Shown piece after piece: positions 8,113-15,549 of a stretch of 16,755 bases of DNA. A model generated the notes under the pieces. It searched no databases, was not told where the DNA came from, and was given only the letters and a program-made list of their open reading frames with translations. Within the stretch, counting starts at the first letter, position 1. Every line of letters begins with the position of its first letter. Source of the DNA: Bacteroidetes bacterium UBA4408 (GTDB lineage: Bacteria > Bacteroidota > Bacteroidia > UBA4408); NCBI GenBank assembly GCA_002389785.1, contig DGQS01000029.1:1-16755 (forward strand), written 5' to 3'. A program made the translations under genes and the position numbers.

Positions 8113-8199
8113 ATGCTTCATTTGGGATTATTTTATGAAAATCACACGGGTTTTAGTATGGCAACTTTCCTGATTAATACTGAAATTTATGAACGTTAA
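8113..8199 (+). CDS. Possible 28-codon leader ORF overlapping the oxidoreductase start
   Basis: ATG at 8113 opens a 28-codon frame ending in TAA at 8197-8199, eleven bases inside the oxidoreductase gene in another frame. AGAAGGA at 8096-8102, ten bases before the ATG, is one of the better Shine-Dalgarno-like sequences in the window, whereas the oxidoreductase ATG itself has none. This arrangement could couple translation of the two. The peptide (beginning MLHLGLFYENH) has no recognisable family, and a frame this short can arise by chance. Confidence 0.2.
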   Translation: MLHLGLFYENHTGFSMATFLINTEIYER

Positions 8200-9244
8200 T
8201 TACCTTATTGTTGGTCAAGGTATTGCCGGGTCGGTGCTTGCATTTGAATTATTGGAGCAAGGAAAAAAAGTACTGGTGATAGATGGGAATGCATCCAATA
8301 CTTCATCAAAAGTTGCTGCCGGCCTTTATAATCCTATTGTTTTTAAGCGAATTGTGAAGTCTTGGATGGTAGATGATGTGCTTCCTGTGGCCAATGAAAT
8401 GTATGCAAGCATGGAGCAAAAATTTTGGCAAAAATTTCATCACAAACGTGCGATTATTAAATTGTTTGCATCGCAGGATGAACGCGAATTTTGGTTTTCA
8501 AAGGCTGCTCAAAAAGAGTTGTCCCACTATTTATCTCCACAGGTAGAAGAAGATTTCTTATCCGGAAAAATTAAGAATGAATTTGGAGCAGCAGCTGTGT
8601 TGCAATCAGGTAATTGCGATGTTCGAAAATTACTTCAAAGCATGCAACAATTTTTACAGCAGGAGTCATCCTACCGCGAAGAACATTTTACAAGTAATGA
8701 TTTATCCTTTCATGCTGAAGGAATATCATGGAAAGAAGTGAGAGCAGAGAAAATTATTTTTTGTGAAGGGTATCAGGCGACTCAAAATCCTTACTTTAAT
8801 TGGTTGCCATTTGTACTTACGAAAGGCGAAGTCTTAACCATACACATTCCTGATTTTGATACCGAAAGTGTGCTCAACAAAGGTGTGTTTTTTTTACCGC
8901 TGGGAAATCAGGTATACAAAGTAGGGGCAACTTATGAGTGGAAAGATTTAACGGAACAAATTACTGAGCAGGGCAAACAGCAATTGCTTCAAAAAATACA
9001 ACAAGTGCTCAAAGTTCCATTTAGCATAGTCGCACATGAAAGCGGAATACGACCTACTGTGAAGGACCGAAGACCAATGATTGGATTACATCCTGAACAT
9101 GCCCAACTTGGGATGTTTAATGGTATGGGAACTAAAGCAATATTATTAGCCCCTTATTACGCCAAGCAATTTGCTCAATTTTTGGCAGGCAAGGCCGAAC
9201 TTCATCCGGAGGTTGATATCGCCCGATTTAACTTGAAGAACTAA
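8189..9244 (+). CDS. FAD-dependent oxidoreductase, DAO (D-amino acid/glycine oxidase) family
   Basis: A 351-residue flavoenzyme. The N-terminus is a Rossmann dinucleotide-binding motif (Y5-LIVG9-Q-G11-I-A-G14), followed by the acidic strand end V30-I-D. The C-terminus has the DAO-family S285-GIRPTVKDRRPMIG segment and F310-NGMGTKA, which close over the FAD. The fold class matches ThiO glycine oxidase, the MnmC oxidase domain and D-amino acid oxidases, which oxidise C-N bonds of amino acids or N-modified amines. The substrate cannot be read from the sequence, and no thiamine or tRNA-thiouridine genes sit beside it. An in-frame TGA at 8171-8173 and the position of the Rossmann motif fix the start at 8189. 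No Shine-Dalgarno sequence precedes it. Its TAA overlaps the stop of convergent purN by four bases. There is no signal peptide, so it is cytosolic. Confidence 0.85.
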   Translation: MNVNYLIVGQGIAGSVLAFELLEQGKKVLVIDGNASNTSSKVAAGLYNPIVFKRIVKSWMVDDVLPVANEMYASMEQKFWQKFHHKRAIIKLFASQDEREFWFSKAAQKELSHYLSPQVEEDFLSGKIKNEFGAAAVLQSGNCDVRKLLQSMQQFLQQESSYREEHFTSNDLSFHAEGISWKEVRAEKIIFCEGYQATQNPYFNWLPFVLTKGEVLTIHIPDFDTESVLNKGVFFLPLGNQVYKVGATYEWKDLTEQITEQGKQQLLQKIQQVLKVPFSIVAHESGIRPTVKDRRPMIGLHPEHAQLGMFNGMGTKAILLAPYYAKQFAQFLAGKAELHPEVDIARFNLKN

Positions 9245-9816
9245 CTAATTGTTTTTTGAAGGAACAACTTTTCAAGAACTAGCGGATAGTTTTTATGTTC
9301 AAGAGCGAGTACTCTTTTTGCAATAATTTCGGCCGAATCGTTTGGAAGCACATCGCAACTTTCCTGAAAAATTATTTGCCCTTCATCATAGGCTTCGTTG
9401 ACATAATGAATGGTAATTCCTGTTTTTTTAACTCCTGATTTTAGTACTGCTTCATGCACATGCATGCCATGCATTCCTTTTCCTCCAAATTGAGGTAATA
9501 AGGCTGGATGAATATTTACAATTGCGTTTGGAAATGCTGTAACAATTGCCGAAGAAATTTTTTTGAGATAACCTGCCAGTACAATGAATTCAATGCTATT
9601 TTGTTGCAAAAAATCGAGTAACAAAGCGTCGTTGTTTAGGTCTTCTTTACTAAAAGCAAAGGTAGGAACACCAAGAGGTTTAGCATTGTTGATAATACCT
9701 GCGTTCAAATTATTGGTAATAATACATTTGATGCTTACTAAAGTTGAATGTTCAAAATGTCGGATAATGGCTTGGGCATTTGAACCATTACCGGAAGCAA
9801 AAATTGCAATATTCAT
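9241..9816 (-). CDS. purN: Phosphoribosylglycinamide formyltransferase (GAR transformylase)
   Basis: Third step of purine synthesis: transfers the formyl group of 10-formyl-tetrahydrofolate to glycinamide ribonucleotide. The 191-residue protein has the standard single domain. I4-A-I-F-A-S-G-N-G-S-N13 binds the phosphoribosyl group. N101-I-H103-PALLP and D144 in YDEGQII correspond to the catalytic Asn-His-Asp triad (N106, H108, D144 in E. coli). The GKGMHGMHVHEAV segment and K131-TGITIHYV are also typical. All catalytic residues are intact. The last codon is TAG read from 9243-9241; this overlaps the TAA of the convergent oxidoreductase gene. It lies 82 bases downstream of queA, but a strong terminator stands between them, so it needs its own promoter; I could not identify a good -7 box in the remaining 31 bases. 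Confidence 0.95.
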   Translation of the reverse strand: MNIAIFASGNGSNAQAIIRHFEHSTLVSIKCIITNNLNAGIINNAKPLGVPTFAFSKEDLNNDALLLDFLQQNSIEFIVLAGYLKKISSAIVTAFPNAIVNIHPALLPQFGGKGMHGMHVHEAVLKSGVKKTGITIHYVNEAYDEGQIIFQESCDVLPNDSAEIIAKRVLALEHKNYPLVLEKLFLQKTIS

Positions 9817-9840
9817 TTTTAAAATACTTGAATGGTAAGA

Positions 9841-9880
9841 ATAAAAAACCCTTCAAAAGCTTGTGTAACTTCTGAAGGGT
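9841..9880 (-). terminator. Rho-independent terminator of queA
   Basis: On the minus strand a 12-bp stem with one mismatch (arms at 9880-9869 and 9859-9848, ACCCTTCAGAAG and CTTTTGAAGGGT) encloses a 9-base loop and is followed directly by a T tract (TTTTTTAT). It begins 19 bases after the queA stop and lies upstream of purN, so it should separate the two transcripts. Confidence 0.85.
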
Positions 9881-9898
9881 ATGCTAATTTAATTAAAA

Positions 9899-10948
9899 TT
9901 AAAGAATGAGCATGGCATCGCCGTAAGAGAAAAATTTGTATTTATCTTTAATGGCTTGTTTGTAGGCCTCCATCAAAAATTCATAACCTGCAAAGGCAGA
10001 AACCATCATTAATAAAGTAGATTCAGGCATGTGAAAATTAGTGATCATGCAATTGGCAACACTAAAATCATAGGGTGGAAAAATAAATTTATTTGTCCAA
10101 CCATCATAAGGTTTTACCATGCCGGTGGTGCTTACACTGCTTTCTATTGCACGCATGGTAGTTGTACCAACGGCACAAATTTTCTTCTTTTTCTCTTTTC
10201 CTTTGTTGATGATTTTACAAGCATCTTCGGTAATAATCATTTGTTCCGAATCCATCTTGTGTTTGGTTAAATCTTCCACTTCAACCGAACGGAAGGTTCC
10301 TAATCCAACATGCAAAGTTACCGGAGCAAAATTCACCCCTTTAATTTCGAGTCGTTTAATTAATTCTTTACTAAAATGCAATCCTGCAGTTGGAGCAGCT
10401 ACAGCACCTTCGTGTTTTGCATATACGGTTTGATAACGTTCCGCATCTTCAGGTTCAGCTTTTCGCTTAATGTATTTAGGAAGTGGTGTATGTCCAAGTG
10501 ATACCACTGTTTCCTTAAATTCTTCATAAGTGCCATCAAATAAAAAACGGAGGGTACGGCCTCGTGAGGTAGTATTGTCAATTACTTCTGCTACCAAACT
10601 ATCATCATCCCCAAAATAAAGTTTATTACCAATGCGGATTTTTCGTGCAGGATCCACCAATACATCCCAAAGTCGGCTTTCGCGGTTTAATTCACGTAAT
10701 AAAAACACTTCTATTTTAGCCCCTGTTTTTTCTTTGTTTCCGTATAAGCGGGCAGGAAAAACCTTGGTGTCATTCACAATCATAACATCCCCATCATCAA
10801 AATAACTGAGGATATCTTTGAATTTTTTATTGGTGATGGTTCCCTTTTTACGGTCTAATACCATCAGCTTTGCATCTTCACGGTTTTTGGCCGGATGCTC
10901 TGCCAGTAATTCTTTTGGCAAATGAAAGCCGAATTGCGATAATTTCAT
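9899..10948 (-). CDS. queA: S-adenosylmethionine:tRNA ribosyltransferase-isomerase
   Basis: Builds epoxyqueuosine in tRNA by transferring and isomerising the ribosyl group of SAM onto preQ1 at position 34 of tRNAs with GUN anticodons. The 349-residue length is normal for bacterial QueA. Conserved blocks in order: F8[13 protein letters not shown]58[11 protein letters not shown]152[11 protein letters not shown]184-APTAGLHF, H213[11 protein letters not shown]261-[10 protein letters not shown]303[18 protein letters not shown] and F339-FSYGDAM. All are intact. It lies 178 bases downstream of truB on the same strand; the gap contains its own candidate promoter, so co-transcription with truB is possible but not required. 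A clear intrinsic terminator follows. No other queuosine genes (queC/D/E/F, tgt) are visible here. Confidence 0.97.
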   Translation of the reverse strand: MKLSQFGFHLPKELLAEHPAKNREDAKLMVLDRKKGTITNKKFKDILSYFDDGDVMIVNDTKVFPARLYGNKEKTGAKIEVFLLRELNRESRLWDVLVDPARKIRIGNKLYFGDDDSLVAEVIDNTTSRGRTLRFLFDGTYEEFKETVVSLGHTPLPKYIKRKAEPEDAERYQTVYAKHEGAVAAPTAGLHFSKELIKRLEIKGVNFAPVTLHVGLGTFRSVEVEDLTKHKMDSEQMIITEDACKIINKGKEKKKKICAVGTTTMRAIESSVSTTGMVKPYDGWTNKFIFPPYDFSVANCMITNFHMPESTLLMMVSAFAGYEFLMEAYKQAIKDKYKFFSYGDAMLIL

Positions 10949-11040
10949 AATTGTTGGTTGATTTTGGCGTTATACAATTTCCCGAAAATTGTCCGCTCAG
11001 TAATGGGAGGTAGGAAACTTACGGGTTTCTTATTAATACA

Positions 11041-11055
11041 CTGTTTTATAAACAG
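11041..11055. repeat. Small inverted repeat in truB-queA gap
   Basis: CTGTTTTATAAACAG forms a 6-bp stem with a 3-base loop. It lies immediately downstream (in queA direction) of the candidate queA -7 box, near the expected transcription start. There is no T tract on either side, so it is not a convincing terminator. Its role, if any, is unknown. Confidence 0.3.
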
Positions 11056-11059
11056 GCTG

Positions 11060-11092
11060 CGAAATTATAAAAAATACTCAAATGTTCGCAAA
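11060..11092 (-). promoter_or_regulatory. Candidate promoter of queA
   Basis: On the minus strand TTTG (11092-11089) and TAATTTCG (11067-11060) are separated by 21 bases. The second box is one mismatch from TAnnTTTG. This would give a leader of roughly 100 bases before queA. Confidence 0.3.
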
Positions 11093-11126
11093 CTAAAATA
11101 GCAGAGCTTATCTCAGTAACTTAAAA

Positions 11127-11816
11127 TTAAATACTAGACTTTGGAAACTGAGCCCGCAATTCTTCAATTGAAACAGCATCTTTTAACTGAAAATCACCAA
11201 TACGGGTGCGTATTAATTGAGTTAAATGACCTCCATTATTTAGTTTTTCGCCTAAATCACGTGCTAAAGAACGAATATAGGTACCCTTGCTACAAACAAC
11301 CAAAAACGAAACATGGACAGATTTTTCAAGAAATTCCAACCCGGTTATTTCAAATTTGCGAATGCTTACTTCTCGCGGTTTTACTTCCACTTGTTCACCT
11401 CTTCGAGCTTTTAAATAGGCCCTTTCTCCACCAATTCGTTTGGCCGAATGTGCAGGTGGCATTTGTTGTAATACTCCGGTTAGCTCAGCCGCGGCCGCTT
11501 TGATGATTGTTTCGTTTAAATTGTCGATCGAAAAATGAGCATCAATTTCAGTTTCTAAATCAAAGGATGGAGTAGTGGCACCCAGTGTAATTATTCCGGT
11601 ATATTCTTTTTCCTGTGCCTGGTAGTTGTCAATTTGCTTAGTCATTTTACCGGTGCACAAAATAAGTAGTCCACTGGCAAGCGGATCCAAAGTTCCTGCA
11701 TGTCCAACCTTCACTTTAATAATACCGCGTACAAAATTTACTACATCAAACGAAGTCCATTTTAAAGGTTTGTTCACCAGTAAAACAGTACCATTTTCAT
11801 TGTCAATTTTTATCAT
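11127..11816 (-). CDS. truB: tRNA pseudouridine-55 synthase
   Basis: Isomerises U55 in the T-loop of nearly all elongator tRNAs. The 229-residue protein contains the TruB core: N15-KPLKWTSFDVV, then V37-GHAGTLD44-PLASGLL with D44 as the catalytic aspartate, K69-EYTGIITLGATTPSFD, P119-PAHSAKRIGGERAY and C174-SKGTYIRSLARDLG. The protein ends soon after the last core block (HLTQLIRTRIGDF...AVSIEEL), so it has little or no C-terminal PUA domain, unlike the ~310-residue E. coli enzyme; this short form is, as I recall, common in Bacteroidota. A GGTGAG Shine-Dalgarno-like sequence (11827-11822) stands five bases before the ATG, supporting the start. It is divergent from the metalloprotease, and both candidate promoters fall in the 265-base gap. 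queA follows on the same strand. Confidence 0.95.
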   Translation of the reverse strand: MIKIDNENGTVLLVNKPLKWTSFDVVNFVRGIIKVKVGHAGTLDPLASGLLILCTGKMTKQIDNYQAQEKEYTGIITLGATTPSFDLETEIDAHFSIDNLNETIIKAAAAELTGVLQQMPPAHSAKRIGGERAYLKARRGEQVEVKPREVSIRKFEITGLEFLEKSVHVSFLVVCSKGTYIRSLARDLGEKLNNGGHLTQLIRTRIGDFQLKDAVSIEELRAQFPKSSI

Positions 11817-11898
11817 AAACGCTCACCAATATTTGTGAAAATCATACAATCATTAAGCTTTCGTAAAGCAATAATTACGGATGATTTTTTGGTGCTGG

Positions 11899-11926
11899 CA
11901 AAAGTAACAAAAGCTTTTATGCAAAA
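11899..11926 (-). promoter_or_regulatory. Candidate promoter of truB
   Basis: On the minus strand TTTTG (11926-11922) and TACTTTTG (11906-11899), a perfect TAnnTTTG match, are separated by 15 bases. A 10-bp palindrome AAAAGCTTTT (11909-11918) lies between them. The leader to the truB start would be about 75 bases and contains a small hairpin GCTTT-CGT-AAAGC at 11857-11869. Confidence 0.5.
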
Positions 11927-11937
11927 GGGCTAAAGCC

Positions 11938-11951
11938 GTGATTTATATCAC
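11938..11951. promoter_or_regulatory. CRP/FNR-like palindrome between truB and metalloprotease
   Basis: GTGATTTATATCAC has the half-site geometry GTGA-N6-TCAC used by CRP/FNR-family regulators; the right side continues as TCACA. It lies just upstream of the candidate truB -33 box and about 66 bases upstream of the metalloprotease -33 box. No regulator of this family is in the window, so the assignment rests on the pattern alone. Confidence 0.3.
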
Positions 11952-12016
11952 ATTTTCCGTTCACCTGCTGTTTTTACTTATTCAACTAATAATTGTGAAT
12001 ATTCAGATAAGCAAAG

Positions 12017-12048
12017 TTTGAATTTTGAACTTTAATTTGTTAGGTTTG
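12017..12048 (+). promoter_or_regulatory. Promoter of the secreted metalloprotease
   Basis: TTTG at 12017-12020 and TAGGTTTG at 12041-12048 match both boxes of the Bacteroidota consensus with a 20-base spacer. This is the best promoter in the window. Transcription should start near 12055, giving a leader of about 25-30 bases, A-rich and without a Shine-Dalgarno sequence. Confidence 0.6.
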
Positions 12049-12081
12049 ATTTTCCATAAACTAATTAAACTACTATAACAC

Positions 12082-14286
12082 ATGAAAAAGAATTTACTTT
12101 GGGCACTTGGTCTTAGTGCATTGATGAGTACTTCTGCGATGGCGCAGAGTACAGCAGTACGTAATTGCGGTACCATGCAGCACCTTGCTGATATGGAAGC
12201 AGCTGATCCAACACTTGCTGCCCGAATGCAACAAATTGAACAGCAAACGCAACAAATTGTTTCTAACATGGCTAATAAAACAGCTGCCATTGTTACCATA
12301 CCCGTTGTGTTTCACGTAGTGTACAATACCTCTTCTCAAAATATTTCTGATGCTAAATGTATCGCTCAATTAAATCAATTAAATCTTGATTATGCTCGAT
12401 TAAATGCTGATGCATCAAGTACTCCATCTGCTTTTACTGGGGTTGCATCCAACACACAAATTCAGTTTTGTTTAGCTCAGCGAGATCCTCAAGGAAATGC
12501 AACTACCGGTATTATTCATAAATCAACAACGGTTGCTTCCTTTACTTCAAACGATAATGTTAAGCGAAGTGCAAATGGTGGGGATGATGCATGGAGTACT
12601 TCTAATTATTTAAATATTTGGGTTTGTAACTTGGGTGGTGGTTTGTTAGGATATGCTCAATTTCCGGGTGGTACAGCTTCTACCGATGGCGTGGTGGTGT
12701 TGTATTCTTCTGTAGGAAGTGTGCTTTCTCCGGGTACTGCAACTCCTTACCATTTAGGAAGAACCATGACACATGAAGTGGGTCACTGGTTAAATTTACG
12801 TCACATTTGGGGCGATGCTAGTTGTGGAAACGACTTAGTAAGCGATACTCCTACTCAATCAACTTCTAATTTCGGTTGCCCTACTTTCCCGCATGTAACT
12901 TGCAGCAATGGCGCTAATGGCGATATGTTTATGAACTACATGGATTATACCGACGATGGTTGTATGAACATGTTCACCGCTGGTCAAACAGCTCGTATGC
13001 AAGCATTGTTTGCAACAGGTGGTGCCCGTGTTGGTTTATTAAGCTCTTTAGGATGCCAACCTCCAACTGCTTCTTGTGGTGTAGCAGCTAGTTTATCAGC
13101 TTCTGCAGTAACTACAAATTCAGCTACACTTAATTGGGGAGCTGTAAGCGGTGCTGTAAGCTACAATGTTCAATATCGTGTAGTTGGAACTTCTACTTGG
13201 ACTGCTGCTTCTGTTACAACAAATTCATTAGCCATTAGCGGTTTATCAGAAGTAACAAATTACGAATTCCAAGTTCAAACCGTGTGTGCATCGTTAAGCA
13301 GTGCTTACTCTGCTTCTGCTACCTTTACTACCTTGTCTTCAGTTGTTACTTGTGGTGCAGTATCAGGTTTAAATTCTTCTTCAATTACTTCAAGTAGTGC
13401 CACTTTAGGTTGGACTACAGTTTCGGGAGCTATAAGCTACAATGTGCAATACCGTGTAGTGGGTGCTGCTACCTGGACTTCTACCACCAGTACTACTAAT
13501 TCAAAAGCCCTTACAGGTTTAACTGCTTCTACTAACTATGAATTCCAAGTGCAAAGTGTTTGTACTGGGGCTTCAAGTGCTTTTTCAGCATCTTCTAACT
13601 TTACTACTTCTTCTATTGTTGTTACCTGCAGCGATGCTTATGAAGCAAACAATACTTCTTCTGCAGCTAAAGTAATTCCAATGAATACCGATATTACCGG
13701 TTTAATTGGTACTTCAACAGATGCAGATTGGTTTAAGTTTACTACTGTGGCTCCGAATACCAAAGTTAAAGTAACACTTACTAATTTGCCTGCTGATTAT
13801 GATATCAAAATGTACAATTCAAAAGTAACCTTGTTGTATACTTCACAGAACAGTGGAACTACTTCAGAACAAATTATTCGTAATTCAACAAGTGCAACTA
13901 CACTTTATCTAAAAGTATACGGATACTCAAGCGCATTTAATGCTAGTCAATGCTATACCTTACGTGTAAGCACAAGCTCAACCAATTTCCGTATTTTACC
14001 CGGAGAAGATGTTGACTTATCAGGTAAAGCTAGTAGCGATGGAATCTCTTTATATCCAAATCCTGTAAAAGAGTCGTTGAATATTTTATATTCATCTGAT
14101 TCTGAAATTAACTCTACTGTTCAAGTTACTGATGCGCTTGGACGTGTGGTAGTTGAAAAAACTCAAGATTTGCAAGTAGGTGAAAATAAATTTGCAATCG
14201 ATGTTCATTCATTAGCAAAAGGAATTTATTTCGTAAGCATGACTGTTGCCGGCGAATTTTCAGTACAGAAGTTTATTGTTGAATAA
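12082..14286 (+). CDS. Secreted M43-type metalloprotease with FN3 repeats, PPC and T9SS domains
   Basis: A 734-residue secreted zinc protease of the pappalysin/cytophagalysin type. Residues 1-21 are a Sec signal peptide (MKKNLLWALG...AMA). About 22-70 is a Gln/Ala-rich propeptide-like stretch. About 72-325 is the catalytic domain: H231-E232-V-G-H235-WLNLRH241 provides three zinc-ligand histidines and the catalytic Glu, and N285-Y-M287-DYTDDGC is the Met-turn. Cys pairs (C248, C266, C274, C294) are positioned for disulfides. Two fibronectin type III domains follow (332-423 and 424-515, about 60% identical by hand alignment), then a pre-peptidase C-terminal (PPC) domain (about 516-632, beginning CSDAYEANNT) and a type A T9SS sorting domain (about 652-734, ISLYPNPVKESLNI to SVQKFIVE). 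It probably acts outside the cell on proteins. It has a strong promoter and a strong terminator, indicating a single-gene transcript. The exact substrate is unknown. Confidence 0.93.
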   Translation: MKKNLLWALGLSALMSTSAMAQSTAVRNCGTMQHLADMEAADPTLAARMQQIEQQTQQIVSNMANKTAAIVTIPVVFHVVYNTSSQNISDAKCIAQLNQLNLDYARLNADASSTPSAFTGVASNTQIQFCLAQRDPQGNATTGIIHKSTTVASFTSNDNVKRSANGGDDAWSTSNYLNIWVCNLGGGLLGYAQFPGGTASTDGVVVLYSSVGSVLSPGTATPYHLGRTMTHEVGHWLNLRHIWGDASCGNDLVSDTPTQSTSNFGCPTFPHVTCSNGANGDMFMNYMDYTDDGCMNMFTAGQTARMQALFATGGARVGLLSSLGCQPPTASCGVAASLSASAVTTNSATLNWGAVSGAVSYNVQYRVVGTSTWTAASVTTNSLAISGLSEVTNYEFQVQTVCASLSSAYSASATFTTLSSVVTCGAVSGLNSSSITSSSATLGWTTVSGAISYNVQYRVVGAATWTSTTSTTNSKALTGLTASTNYEFQVQSVCTGASSAFSASSNFTTSSIVVTCSDAYEANNTSSAAKVIPMNTDITGLIGTSTDADWFKFTTVAPNTKVKVTLTNLPADYDIKMYNSKVTLLYTSQNSGTTSEQIIRNSTSATTLYLKVYGYSSAFNASQCYTLRVSTSSTNFRILPGEDVDLSGKASSDGISLYPNPVKESLNILYSSDSEINSTVQVTDALGRVVVEKTQDLQVGENKFAIDVHSLAKGIYFVSMTVAGEFSVQKFIVE
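13075..13626 (+). repeat. Tandem 276-bp repeat encoding two FN3 domains
   Basis: Units at 13075-13350 and 13351-13626 are head-to-tail, equal in length and gap-free at protein level. About 57 of 92 residues are identical by hand count, with SYNVQYRVVG and NYEFQVQ conserved in both. The pattern indicates internal duplication inside the metalloprotease gene. Confidence 0.85.
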
Positions 14287-14300
14287 CACTCAACTCAAAA

Positions 14301-14340
14301 CAATAAAAAAGCCTGTGAGAAATCGCAGGCTTTTTTATTG
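14301..14340. terminator. Strong intrinsic terminator, probably bidirectional
   Basis: Perfect 15-bp arms (14301-14315 and 14326-14340), extendable inward by a G-U and a G-C pair, carry the GC-rich core GCCTG/CAGGC flanked by A6 on the left and T6 on the right. It begins 14 bases after the metalloprotease stop. Because both strands show the same stem followed by T6, it can also end the arsenic operon arriving from the other side, whose last gene stops at 14479. Confidence 0.88.
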
Positions 14341-14478
14341 TTTTTAAATGAAGATTTGAACGCTGTAACTTGTAAGGAATACTACTCGTGACCTTCAGCT
14401 TTGATTTGTATTCAGCTAACTTTATCGATTGTTGATTTGAAGTATATATCACTAATTCGAAATAAGTAGCAATACAAT

Positions 14479-15546
14479 TTATTGTGCGTTAAAATATTTT
14501 TTTCTAAACCAAAAGGCAACATTTACCAAAGCTATTAATGCCGGCACTTCTACCAATGGGCCAATTACTCCAGCAAATGCTTGTCCGCTGTTTATTCCAA
14601 AAACTCCAATTGCTACTGCTATTGCCAGTTCAAAGTTATTTCCGGTTGCAGTAAATGCGATTGCTGTAGATTTTGAATAGTCTGCACCAAAATACTTCCC
14701 AATAAAAAAACTGATCACAAACATGATTACAAAATAAATTACTAATGGAATAGCTATTCGAACAACATCCATAGGAATTTGCACGATTAGTTCACCTTTT
14801 AAGCTAAACATAATTACAATGGTAAACAGCAAAGCAACTAAGGTTATTGGTGAAATAAGCGGAACAAAACGGTTTTGAAACCATGTTTCGCCTTTTAGTT
14901 TTAGTAAGGTATACCTACTGATTATTCCAAGTGCAAATGGAATTCCTAAATAAATTCCAACACTTTGAGCAATTTGACCAATACTAATGGATACTTCAAA
15001 GCCGGTATAACCGAAATAGGGAGGTAAAATGGTAATGAATACATAAGCATAAACGCTATACAGTAAAACTTGAAATATACTATTTAACGCAATTAAACCT
15101 GCACCGTATTCACGGTTTCCATCGGCTAAATCGTTCCACACAACCACCATTGCAATGCATCGCGCCAATCCAATTAAAATAAGTCCAATCATGTATTCAG
15201 GATATCCTTTTAAAAATAGCAGTGCCAGTGCGAACATCAAAATTGGACCAACAATCCAATTGAGAAATAGAGAAGCAGCAAGCACTTTAACATTCTTAAA
15301 TACTTCGCCCATTTGTTCGTATTTTACTTTTGCTAACGGCGGATACATCATTAAAATCAAGCCAATTGCAAGAGGGATATTGGTTGTCCCACTTGAAAAT
15401 GAATTAATGAAAACGCTAATGGAAGGTATCAGATAACCAATTAATACGCCAATAGCCATGGCTAGAAATATCCAGAGGGTTAAAAAGCGGTCAAGAAAAC
15501 TTAACTTTTTTCGTTGATAGGTTGGGGCGCAATTCGCTGCTGACAT
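14479..15546 (-). CDS. acr3: ACR3-family arsenite efflux permease
   Basis: Inner-membrane arsenite exporter of the bile/arsenite/riboflavin transporter superfamily. The 355-residue protein has about ten hydrophobic segments, as expected for ACR3 and unlike the 12-helix ArsB. The diagnostic G126-LARC130[13 protein letters not shown] block holds the conserved cysteine of the fourth helix, and T299-ATGNNFE305-LAIAVAI holds the conserved glutamate of the ninth; these correspond to Cys129 and Glu305 studied in Alkaliphilus Acr3. The N-terminal F17[16 protein letters not shown] is also standard. Transport is driven by the proton-motive force. The ATG lies only three bases after the stop of the reductase gene, so the two are almost certainly co-transcribed and translationally close. 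It is the last gene of the operon; a terminator lies about 140 bases downstream. C6 near the N-terminus is not a known functional residue. Confidence 0.95.
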   Translation of the reverse strand: MSAANCAPTYQRKKLSFLDRFLTLWIFLAMAIGVLIGYLIPSISVFINSFSSGTTNIPLAIGLILMMYPPLAKVKYEQMGEVFKNVKVLAASLFLNWIVGPILMFALALLFLKGYPEYMIGLILIGLARCIAMVVVWNDLADGNREYGAGLIALNSIFQVLLYSVYAYVFITILPPYFGYTGFEVSISIGQIAQSVGIYLGIPFALGIISRYTLLKLKGETWFQNRFVPLISPITLVALLFTIVIMFSLKGELIVQIPMDVVRIAIPLVIYFVIMFVISFFIGKYFGADYSKSTAIAFTATGNNFELAIAVAIGVFGINSGQAFAGVIGPLVEVPALIALVNVAFWFRKKYFNAQ

Positions 15547-15549
15547 AAT

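Noticed and set aside
4770-9816. purH and purN as one purine operon
   Set aside because: They are separated by the nuclease and by an oppositely oriented oxidoreductase gene, and purH has its own candidate promoter.
11003-11101. A 32-codon plus-strand ORF in the truB-queA gap
   Set aside because: It has no promoter, faces away from both neighbours, shows no recognisable pattern, and overlaps the candidate queA promoter; chance is the simpler explanation.
11127-11816. truB as a truncated gene because it is shorter than the E. coli protein
   Set aside because: All catalytic-core blocks are present to the end; the missing part corresponds to the optional C-terminal PUA domain.
11817-11848. A 10-codon frame ending in an ATGA overlap with truB, considered as a leader peptide
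   Set aside because: The frame is too short to distinguish from chance, and truB already has its own GGTGAG five bases before the ATG.
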